DNA of 22,896 bases from an uncultured Eudoraea sp. (GTDB lineage Bacteria > Bacteroidota > Bacteroidia > Flavobacteriales > Flavobacteriaceae): positions 1-22,896 of the forward strand of contig CAJQNH010000098.1 of NCBI GenBank assembly GCA_905479615.1, given 5' to 3'. The translations under genes and the position numbers were made by a program. This document shows, in pieces, positions 8,044 through 16,000 of this stretch. The notes under the pieces were generated by a model, which had not been told where the DNA came from, ran no database searches, and worked only from the letters and a program-made list of their open reading frames with translations. Position 1 is the stretch's first letter. Every line of letters starts with the position of its first letter.

Positions 8044-10347
8044 TTAATTCAAACGGTAACGCATACCTATAAACCCTCTCATTCCCTGATTTGGGCCATA
8101 TACATAAGTGGGGTCAAAAGTAAGTCCATATGGGTTGTCTGCTGTAGGAATGGCGTTACCTGAATTGTCGAATTGAACATTTTTATCGAAGGGGTCATTG
8201 GCTCTTGCAATAATAAAAGGGTTCCCCTTATTGGGCGTCCAATCAAGCAAGTTTTTTATACCTCCATAAAACTCAAAATCTTTAACACCGGTATACGTAA
8301 ATTGAATATTTTGAATACTCCAGGTGGGCGAATATTCCTGTCTGGGATCAAGCTCGCTTAAAAGAGGCAAGCGCATTGGCCCGTATAGATTCCCTGTGTA
8401 GTCAAAAGTGAGATTTAGAGCTCTGAAGGCATACGATATGCTCCACGTTCCGCTAAAACTTTCAGTCAGGATTTGCCGTTGGGTAATACCGTTTTGTGTG
8501 TTGCTTACATCCATGAACGTAGCTCCCAAAAGTATTTTCAGTCCGTCAGGGAATGCCAGATCCAAGTTCGCGCTTACGCCTTTGGAAACAGATTTACCGT
8601 CCAGATTCTTATATATTATCAAGTTGGGATTGGTATCGTAATCGGGAAGAATAACATTGTTGAAATAGGTGTAAAAGGCTGAGGCATCTAAACCGATAAA
8701 TGTCCCATTGTTATTGTATATTTTTTTAAGATAGTTGAGATTAATATTTACCGAACGTTCTGGTTTCAGTTCTTCAGCAATAATTACCTCTCTGGCACCG
8801 GTTAGAGCCGCGTGTTCCTCAGTAAAAAGATTTACCACACGGAAGCCGGTGCCGGCATTTAATCGGATTATGTCATTATCTGAAAATTTCCATTTATAAG
8901 CTAATCTTGGAGTGAAGATTGAACCATGCCTTTTGTCATAATCGTAACGAATACCGGTAAGTAAGGAGTGCTTTTTGGAAAATTTTATCTCATCCTGAAC
9001 AAAAATGCTGGGGATCCAAACTATGTCTGCTTCATTCCTGACTAACCCCGAAGTTGCGGGGGTATTGTCATCATAATAATTGTATTTTATTGCGCTTCCA
9101 AATAGAAGATCGTGCTTAGCCAAAACCTTATCCCAGGTTAATTGCCCAAAACCAATACGCTGATCTGCAAGATAAGGTACTGTACCGTAAACAGAATTTT
9201 GACTATGGTCATTGTAAGAAACAGAAAGCAGTATATTTTCTTTTACTGGCAATTGATATTTTCCCAGTATTTCCCACCTTCTTGTGTAGATGCTTTCACC
9301 ATATATTTCGTCTCCGCCTCTGAATTCAGGTGTCCATTGCATTTCACCTCCCCATCTGTCTTCATAAAAAAAACGGCCAGCCAATGAAAAAATACGGTTT
9401 TGTTCCCTATTTAAACTCCATTTTTGGAAGAAAGATATGCGATCCTGAAGAGTTAGATCTGTGAAATTATCTCCATTGTCATCGATTGGGTTGTCGTATT
9501 TGAAATAGTTTAAGCCTAACAATAAGTTGGAATTATTTCCAATTTCAATTTTGGATCCAATATCCAGGTTGTACTCACCCCAGCCACTCATAAAATTGTC
9601 TGCGGCAAATGTGGGAGCACTTAGTGCATTTTTAGTAATTATATTAATAAGTCCGCCTACGGCTTCGCTCCCATATAAGGTTGAAGCGGGGCCTTTAACA
9701 ATTTCAATTTGTTCTATGAGGGAATTGGGTATTCCAGACAGGCCATATACAGTGCCTAAACCACTTACAATGGGCATGCCATCTATTAACACAAGGGTAT
9801 ATGGACCTTCGAGGCCGTTAATGTGGATATCCCCTGTATTGCAGACATTGCAGTTAATCTGGGGTCGTACGCCATTAACGTTTTGAAGGGATTCAAAAAT
9901 GCTGGAGGTAGGATTTTTTTTAAAGAATGAAGGTTTATAAACTTCCACGGGCACAGGACTTTCCAATCTTTTTACAGGTTTTAAAGTGCCTGTGACCACC
10001 ATTTCTTCCAATTGCTCTGATGAAGTTTTAAGTAATACAGTAAGGACCAGCACTCTATTATTATCCAAATTTACTTTTTGGTAGTAGCTGTTGTATCCCA
10101 TAGAAGAAGCTTTGACTCTATAGGTCCCATCGGGAATGTTGTTAATCGTAAACTCGCCATTGCTATCCGAAGATGTACCAAGATTCGTTCCTTGCAGGTA
10201 TATATTGGCAAAAGGAATAGGTAATTTCCCTTCCATAATAACACCTTTTATAGTATTCCGCTGAGAATACATATTGGTTATTCCCATAATACTTGCAATT
10301 ATCAATAGGACTATCCTTAAAGAAATATGCAATGCAGAATATTTCAT
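8044..10347 (-). CDS. TonB-dependent outer-membrane receptor, likely metal or metal-complex uptake
   Basis: This outer-membrane gated barrel imports a scarce nutrient using TonB energy. From the ATG at 10347 it has 767 residues. A TTG 24 bases upstream lies before the -7 promoter element and is unlikely. Domains in order are a signal peptide ending near MYSQ, a carboxypeptidase-regulatory-like beta-sandwich (about 30-110, with GTSSDSNGEFTINNIPDGTY), the TonB box region (EEMVVTG), a plug (about 125-240) and a 22-strand-type barrel ending in GMRYRLN. The plug carries NCNVCNTGDIHINGLEGPYT, with Cys166 and Cys169 forming a CxxC pair, then the classic VLIDGMP and EIVKGPASTLYGSEAVGG stretches. The gene is divergent from a DtxR/MntR-type metal regulator and a ZIP transporter, with a DtxR-like box between them. 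This supports a metal substrate (Mn, Fe or Zn), which is inference. Confidence 0.93.
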   Translation of the reverse strand: MKYSALHISLRIVLLIIASIMGITNMYSQRNTIKGVIMEGKLPIPFANIYLQGTNLGTSSDSNGEFTINNIPDGTYRVKASSMGYNSYYQKVNLDNNRVLVLTVLLKTSSEQLEEMVVTGTLKPVKRLESPVPVEVYKPSFFKKNPTSSIFESLQNVNGVRPQINCNVCNTGDIHINGLEGPYTLVLIDGMPIVSGLGTVYGLSGIPNSLIEQIEIVKGPASTLYGSEAVGGLINIITKNALSAPTFAADNFMSGWGEYNLDIGSKIEIGNNSNLLLGLNYFKYDNPIDDNGDNFTDLTLQDRISFFQKWSLNREQNRIFSLAGRFFYEDRWGGEMQWTPEFRGGDEIYGESIYTRRWEILGKYQLPVKENILLSVSYNDHSQNSVYGTVPYLADQRIGFGQLTWDKVLAKHDLLFGSAIKYNYYDDNTPATSGLVRNEADIVWIPSIFVQDEIKFSKKHSLLTGIRYDYDKRHGSIFTPRLAYKWKFSDNDIIRLNAGTGFRVVNLFTEEHAALTGAREVIIAEELKPERSVNINLNYLKKIYNNNGTFIGLDASAFYTYFNNVILPDYDTNPNLIIYKNLDGKSVSKGVSANLDLAFPDGLKILLGATFMDVSNTQNGITQRQILTESFSGTWSISYAFRALNLTFDYTGNLYGPMRLPLLSELDPRQEYSPTWSIQNIQFTYTGVKDFEFYGGIKNLLDWTPNKGNPFIIARANDPFDKNVQFDNSGNAIPTADNPYGLTFDPTYVYGPNQGMRGFIGMRYRLN

Positions 10348-10351
10348 AAGC

Positions 10352-10359
10352 CAAATATA
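10352..10359 (-). promoter_or_regulatory. -7 element of the TonB receptor promoter
   Basis: On the minus strand TATATTTG matches TAnnTTTG and is followed by only GCTT before the ATG at 10347. If transcription starts about 4 bases after the element, the mRNA would have a leader of about one base, that is, be nearly leaderless. The DtxR-type box at 10363-10378 starts 3 bases upstream of this element, where a bound repressor would occlude polymerase. A -33 element is not clear. Confidence 0.5.
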
Positions 10360-10362
10360 TAA

Positions 10363-10378
10363 TTTAGACAAATCTAAA
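10363..10378. promoter_or_regulatory. Candidate DtxR/MntR-family operator
   Basis: TTTAGACAAATCTAAA is an inverted repeat with perfect 6-base arms (TTTAGA and TCTAAA) around CAAA. The outer TTTAG and CTAAA match the outer parts of the known DtxR/IdeR/SirR consensus (TTAGGTTAGCCTAA-like), while the inner bases differ. It lies in the 77-base region between the divergent TonB receptor and the DtxR-family gene, next to the receptor's -7 element and just upstream of the promoter of the regulator gene. Binding is inferred from sequence and position only. Confidence 0.55.
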
Positions 10379-10380
10379 AA

Positions 10381-10410
10381 TATGTTTTTACAAATAAAAA
10401 TGTATTTTTG
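10381..10410 (+). promoter_or_regulatory. Promoter of the DtxR-type regulator and ZIP transporter operon
   Basis: TATGTTTTTA (10381-10390), 12 bases, then TATTTTTG (10403-10410), which matches the -7 consensus TAnnTTTG. The upstream 10-mer and spacing are identical to those before tetR (5749-5720, minus). The -7 element lies 14 bases before the ATG at 10425 and 5 bases before the alternative ATG at 10416. The DtxR-like palindrome ends 2 bases upstream of this promoter. Confidence 0.55.
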
Positions 10411-10424
10411 TTAAAATGTTTTTT

Positions 10425-11084
10425 ATGACTCATTCTGAGGAAAATTATATAAAAGCCATATTTCATCTGGGCAGTCAAGGGGAAGAAGTTATTTCAACCA
10501 ATGCCGTGGCAGAAAGGATGGAAACCAAACCTTCTTCAGTAACCGATATGATGAAAAAGTTATCAGAAAAGGGACTTGTTCATTACAAAAGGTATCAGGG
10601 GGTATCACTAACCGCGCTTGGTACTAAGACGGCCTTATCCATAATAAGAAAACATCGTTTGTGGGAGGTTTTTTTAGTAGAAAAATTAGATTTCACCTGG
10701 GATGAAGTACATGAAATAGCTGAACAACTAGAACATATTGAAAGTGAAAAACTAATTGACAAGCTTGATGAACTGCTAAGTTTTCCAAAGTTTGATCCGC
10801 ACGGAGATCCAATTCCCGGTAAAAATGGTGAGTTCATAGAGCGTGATAATCAACTATTAAGTCAAATTCCCATAGGTTCTTCAGCAATATGTGTGGGGGT
10901 AAAAGATTCATCTGCCGTATTCTTAAGGTTCCTCGACAAAAACAATATAGCTCTTGGAAATAAAATGAAGATTGTTGAAAAAGAAGAGTTTGATAATTCA
11001 TTGCGAATTTATATTGACCAAAGAGAATTAAATCTTTCACAGCAAATAGCTTCTAACTTATACGTTAAAATGATCAAGTTATGA
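10425..11084 (+). CDS. DtxR/MntR family metal-dependent transcriptional regulator with FeoA-like domain
   Basis: This is a metal-sensing regulator, most likely a repressor of the TonB receptor and ZIP genes. From ATG 10425 it has 219 residues. An in-frame ATG at 10416 would add MFF, but the family start is MTHSEENYIKAI. A winged helix (about 5-65, with PSSVTDMMKKL as recognition region) is followed by the dimerisation and metal-binding domain and a C-terminal FeoA/SH3-like domain (about 145-219). Metal-ligand positions align as His77, Glu81, His96, Glu100, Glu103 and His104. Glu at position 100 replaces the Cys102 of DtxR and matches Glu99 of Bacillus MntR, favouring Mn. However, the N-terminal ligand is Asn7 (Met in DtxR, Asp in MntR), and Lys10 replaces MntR Glu11, so specificity is uncertain. 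The stop codon overlaps the ZIP start (ATGA), giving translational coupling. Confidence 0.92.
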   Translation: MTHSEENYIKAIFHLGSQGEEVISTNAVAERMETKPSSVTDMMKKLSEKGLVHYKRYQGVSLTALGTKTALSIIRKHRLWEVFLVEKLDFTWDEVHEIAEQLEHIESEKLIDKLDELLSFPKFDPHGDPIPGKNGEFIERDNQLLSQIPIGSSAICVGVKDSSAVFLRFLDKNNIALGNKMKIVEKEEFDNSLRIYIDQRELNLSQQIASNLYVKMIKL

Positions 11085-11899
11085 TGGAGAGTATCATTAG
11101 TTATTTTGAATCAATAAATCCCATTTTGGCTGCTTTTTACGCGACCCTCTTTACGTGGGGTCTTACAGCATTAGGTGCCGGTCTGGTCTTTTTTTTTAAG
11201 ACTATGAACAGGGCCGTACTTGATGGAATGCTGGGCTTTACCGGTGGTGTAATGGTAGCTGCAAGTTTTTGGAGTCTTCTTGCTCCGGGAATAGAAATGA
11301 GCCCGGGGGAAGGTTTTGTTAAAGTTATACCGGCGTCGGTCGGATTTTTGCTTGGTGCAGTTTTCATTTACGGACTGGACAAGGTTTTGCCGCACATACA
11401 TATTAATTTTAAAGAAAGTGAAGGAATAAAAACACCCTGGCACAGAACAACGCTGCTTACTCTGGCAATAACCTTGCATAATATACCAGAAGGTCTTGCA
11501 GTGGGAGTCCTCTTTGGAGGAGTTGCCGCCGGTTTTGAAGGAGCCAATATAGGTGGAGCAGTAGCTTTGGCACTTGGCATAGGCCTACAAAACTTTCCTG
11601 AAGGTTTTGCAGTGGCCATGCCATTAAGAAGGCAAGGGTTGAGCCGACTTAAAAGTTTTACCTACGGACAAGCATCTGCTATGGTAGAGCCCATAGCTGC
11701 AGTTTTGGGCGCATGGGCAGTACTTACTTTCCAGCCTATTCTGCCTTATGCCTTGTCTTTTGCGGCGGGAGCGATGATTTTTGTGGTTGTGGAAGAGGTA
11801 ATCCCTGAGACACAACAGGATAAATATACTGATATAGCCACAATGGGCTTTATTGGAGGCTTTATTATTATGATGGCCTTAGATGTGGGATTAAGTTAA
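11081..11899 (+). CDS. ZIP family divalent metal transporter
   Basis: This inner-membrane transporter carries divalent metals such as Zn, Mn or Fe into the cytoplasm. It has 272 residues and about eight hydrophobic segments. The hallmark TM4 motif is HNIPEGLAVG (H133, N134, E137). The TM5 counterpart is QNFPEGFAVAMPL (Q170, N171, E174), where Gln takes the place of the His seen in ZupT, as in GufA-type members. VVVEEVIPE (about 236-244) lies in the following conserved helix. The ATG overlaps the TGA of the DtxR-type gene, so both are one transcript and the transporter is probably under the regulator's control. It ends 32 bases from the convergent metal-efflux adaptor gene with no visible hairpin terminator. 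Confidence 0.93.
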   Translation: MMESIISYFESINPILAAFYATLFTWGLTALGAGLVFFFKTMNRAVLDGMLGFTGGVMVAASFWSLLAPGIEMSPGEGFVKVIPASVGFLLGAVFIYGLDKVLPHIHINFKESEGIKTPWHRTTLLTLAITLHNIPEGLAVGVLFGGVAAGFEGANIGGAVALALGIGLQNFPEGFAVAMPLRRQGLSRLKSFTYGQASAMVEPIAAVLGAWAVLTFQPILPYALSFAAGAMIFVVVEEVIPETQQDKYTDIATMGFIGGFIIMMALDVGLS

Positions 11900-11931
11900 T
11901 TTACGCTGCTATAAATTTTTTATGCTTTTCA

Positions 11932-13077
11932 TCATTCGCCTACTAAGGTAAATGCACCCTTCGTTAAAAACTTTGAATCGGCAGGAAAGTCATTTGCATT
12001 CTTTATGGAGGTGTAACCATCATATACTGTACTTACTTCCACTTTTACCGGTTTGAAATTAAACACTTCCTCTTTTTTAGATTCCAGTAATAGGAGGTAT
12101 GATGTGCCCTCATTGGATACAACTGCCTCCGAAGGAATACTCATGGTCACATTGTCTGAAATAATTATAGTTGCGTGCACAAACATTCCTGTGAGAAAAT
12201 TATGCTTTTCAAGATCTTTAAGATGACCATGTACTTTTACCGTTCTGTTTTCTTCTATGGATGTACTTATTAAATAGACCTCTGCGGCATATACTTCGGA
12301 TGATGCTTCCGGTATTTCAAAGGCAATTTCCTGTCCTTTATGAAGCTTCATTATATCTTTTTCAAAAACAGATAATTCTAAATGGATATGGTCATTATCT
12401 ACAATTTCAATGATAGGTGTTGCAGGCGAAACATACATCCCCAGAGATACATTAACCTGTGTAATGCTGCCGCTAATGGGGGCATTTAATGTGGAGGTAG
12501 TACTTATAATACCCTTTTCAACATCTGAAGGGGAAATTTTGAGCAGATCTAATTGTTTTCGAAGCCCCTTGTAAGTGGCTTCTGCTTTTTTATAGGCGCT
12601 TTCAGCTTTTAAAAAACTTTTTTGTGATGAAATGTTTTCTTTAATCAATATTTGTTGGCGCTCATATTCAGATTTCAAATAGGTCAATTGTTCCTTTATC
12701 TCTAAATATTCTTGTTGCAAGGACACAAAATCCGGATTTTCAATAGTTACCAATGCTTGCCCTTTGGTTACCCGATCTCCGATTAATAAATGCGTATTTT
12801 TAATATAGCCGCCCATAGTTGCACTCACAACTGCTCTGTTTGCCGGAGGCACATCAATTAATCCATTGGCCTGAACCAATTCAGGAAAAGATTTTTCTTC
12901 CAGACTACCTATTGTCATGGCGTTTTCTTCAAATTGTTTATTAGAAAGTTCAATAACGGTATCTTCAGGATTTAGATCCTCCTGAACGTCTGTTCTATGA
13001 GCAGGCTCTACATTTTTACAGTTCAAAATACTGATTACAAATATGAATTGAATGAAATAATATAAAATACGTTTCAT
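11932..13077 (-). CDS. Metal-efflux RND periplasmic adaptor (CzcB/CusB type), lipoprotein
   Basis: This adaptor is the partner of the CzcA-type pump encoded 10 bases upstream. It has 381 residues. The N-terminus MKRILYYFIQFIFVISILNC resembles a lipoprotein signal with Cys20; Asn before the Cys is unusual, so lipidation is likely but not certain. The lipoyl halves are at GDRVTKGQALVTIENPDF and LNAPISGSITQVNVSLGMYV, separated by an alpha hairpin (about 115-170, EYLEIKEQLTYLKSEYERQQ onward). A beta-barrel domain with LELSVFEKDIMKL follows, then the membrane-proximal domain. It lacks His-rich or Met-rich metal-binding tails. The gene is third in the operon after the His-rich protein and the CzcA-TolC fusion. 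Confidence 0.93.
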   Translation of the reverse strand: MKRILYYFIQFIFVISILNCKNVEPAHRTDVQEDLNPEDTVIELSNKQFEENAMTIGSLEEKSFPELVQANGLIDVPPANRAVVSATMGGYIKNTHLLIGDRVTKGQALVTIENPDFVSLQQEYLEIKEQLTYLKSEYERQQILIKENISSQKSFLKAESAYKKAEATYKGLRKQLDLLKISPSDVEKGIISTTSTLNAPISGSITQVNVSLGMYVSPATPIIEIVDNDHIHLELSVFEKDIMKLHKGQEIAFEIPEASSEVYAAEVYLISTSIEENRTVKVHGHLKDLEKHNFLTGMFVHATIIISDNVTMSIPSEAVVSNEGTSYLLLLESKKEEVFNFKPVKVEVSTVYDGYTSIKNANDFPADSKFLTKGAFTLVGE

Positions 13078-13087
13078 GACTTAGTTT

Positions 13088-16000
13088 TTAATAAGTTAGA
13101 TAGTTAATGGCAATAACGGTTTGATTGTAATCATTAAGGCTATTTAAGTAATCCAGTTTAATTTCATAGGCATTTTCAAGACTAAGGATATACTGGAAAT
13201 AGTTGATTTCACCGTTTTTGAAACTCAGGGTAGCCGTTTTTAAAATTTCATCAGATATAACTGTGCCCTCTTCTTCATAATATTTTAAGGCCTTTTCCTG
13301 CTTAATTAATTTGGCATTAAGGGCCATATATTCATTATTTAGTTGAACTTCATACTCCTTTGATTGTTCAACTGCAATATCACGGGCAATGGAGGATGCC
13401 TTAATTTTGGAAGATTGACCAAAAAACAACAATGGAATTTTAAGACCCAGATAATAGCCATATAAATTTTGATTCAGATTGCTGTTTGATCCCAGAAAAT
13501 AGCTCAAACTCAGATCGGGTAATAAAAGTTGTTTTTCATATTTACGTTGATTATCAAAAAGATTTACTCTCTTGGAATAATATTCTAATTCTATGCTATT
13601 TTCCAACCCTACAGGACTCAATGTAACCTTCTTTTGTGCGGCCATTCTAATATTAATGCTGTCCTCAACCTGTACCATTTTAGTTAAATTTACATAGGCC
13701 AGGACAACATCTTGTTCGGCTTCATCTAATTTAATTTGGATTTGTTTTTGTCTGGACTGAGTGGTTATTTTTTCCAGGTAATTGGTTTCTCCAAGTTCAA
13801 AACGGCGTTCGGCGATAGTCGCAAAATCTCTAAACAGGCTATCTATTTGTTTATAAATAAATTCCTTCTCTTTTGCATATTGATAGTCATAAAATCTGGC
13901 TGTGACCTCCTTTTTCAATCTTTTCTTTTGGATTTCATACGCACTGGATTCTAAATTATAACCGGCTTTGTTAACTTTCTTTTTCGAGAAATAGACTGTT
14001 GGGAAAAGAAAATCCTGTTGCACCCCAAAAACGTTTATGGGTTCACCATTGAAGGCAAGGTTATTTTCGTCATACTCGTAATAAACCCGAGTCTTATCAA
14101 AGCTGAAAGCACTGGATATCATGGCGTCAGACTCGTTAACCTTTAATGAATCTGCTTTGAGGCCTGCATTGTTTTCCAATGCAATTGCCATTAATCCGTC
14201 AAGGCTTAAACCACTTTCCTGTGCACTTAAAACAGGTGTAAAAAGAATTGCTGCGATAAGAAGAGCATTAGAATTATTCTTTTTTAGAAGTCTTGTTGGT
14301 ACAAGTTTTCCTGGTTTGCTAAATATGCTATATAATACCGGGAGTACAATTAGTGTTAAAAAGGTGGCACTTACCAGGCCGCCTATCACAACGGTTGCTA
14401 AAGGACGTTGTACTTCAGCTCCGACATTTGTGGATATTGCCATCGGTAAGAATCCCAATGCGGCTGCAGAAGCAGTTAGTAATACAGCCCTTAACCGGTC
14501 TTTTGTACCCTGAATAATTAGCGCTTCCATGCTTTCAAATTTTTCTAGTTTTAATTCTTTAAAATGTTCTATTAATACAATACCATTGAGAACAGCAATA
14601 CCAAAAAGGGCAATAAAACCTACTCCTGCAGAAATACTAAAGGGAAGGTCTCTCATCCATAATAACAATACTCCTCCAACAGATGACAGGGGAATTGCCG
14701 TAAAAATTATTAAGGTTTCTTTAATGGATTTAAAAGCCAGATAAAGCAAGACAAAAATTAATGCCAGCGCAATAGGTACCGCCACCATTAATCTTGATTT
14801 CGCGCTTTGCAGATTTTCAAATTGCCCGCCATAACTTATCGAATATCCGGCAGGCAGGGTTATGTGGTCATTTATTAGGTTTTGGACATCATCTACCACC
14901 GACTGTAAATCGCGGTTACGGACATTAATGCCTACCACGATTCTCCTTTTGGTGTCATCCCGAGATATTTTGGCAGCTCCTTTTTGATAGGAGATATCAG
15001 CAAGCTCACTCAGGGGAATCTTACCATTGGAAGGTAGATCAACAAATAAATTTTTAAGATTGTCAATATCCTGTCTGTTATCGTTTGTGAGGCGAACCAC
15101 TAAATCAAACCGCTTTTCGCCTTCGTAAACACTACCCACTTTTTTCCCGGCAAATCCCATGGCAATCATATCATTCAGTTCCTTGATATTCAAGCCATAA
15201 CGTGCAATTTTTTCACGTTTGTACCTGACGTTCATTTGAGGAAGGCCAACAATTTTTTCGACAGTTATATCAGCAGCCCCGTTTACATTTTCAATTAATG
15301 ATTTTATTTGATTGCCTATTTTGCTGAGTATTTCCAAATCTTCACCAAAGATTTTTATGGCAATATCTGCTTTAACACCTGTTATTAATTCATTAAACCT
15401 CATTTCAATGGGCTGAGTAAATTCTACTTCTATGCCGGGAAGTATTGAAAGTGCCTCTTTGAATTTATTGGCCAGTTCATCTTTAGAGTTAGCCGATACC
15501 CATTCTTTTTTTGAATTTAAAATTATAATGACATCACTTTCTTCCATAGACATTGGGTCGGTAGGAACTTCTGCTGCACCAATCCGTGTAACTACCTGCT
15601 TAACTTCTGGAAAGTTATTTAGTAAAATTTGCTCTATCTTGGTTGTCGTTTCTACTGTTTTACTGAGTGATGTCCCGGTTTTTAAAACAGGTTGTATTAC
15701 AAAATCACCCTCATCTAATGTGGGAACAAATTCACCTCCTAGAGAAATAAAAAAAGGTATTGTCAGTAATAAAACCGTGACTGCAAGACTTAACACTATT
15801 TTTTTTCTTTTAAATGCCCAGTGGATTGTACGGGCAAAAGAATTATTAAGCCATTGCATTATATAAAATGAAATGTTCTTTTTAGAAGGATCTGAAGGTT
15901 TCAGGAACAATGATGATACTACCGGAACATAGGTAAAACATAAGATCATTGCACCAATAAGGGCAAAACTAAAAGCTAACGCCATTGGCCGAAACATTTT

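Noticed and set aside
10348..10371. TTG start for the TonB receptor at 10371
   Set aside because: It lies upstream of the -7 element and would put a non-signal stretch in front of a good signal peptide; the ATG at 10347 is better.
11900..11931. Bidirectional terminator between the ZIP and czcB-like genes
   Set aside because: The 32 bases are AT-rich, but no stem of useful length can be drawn.
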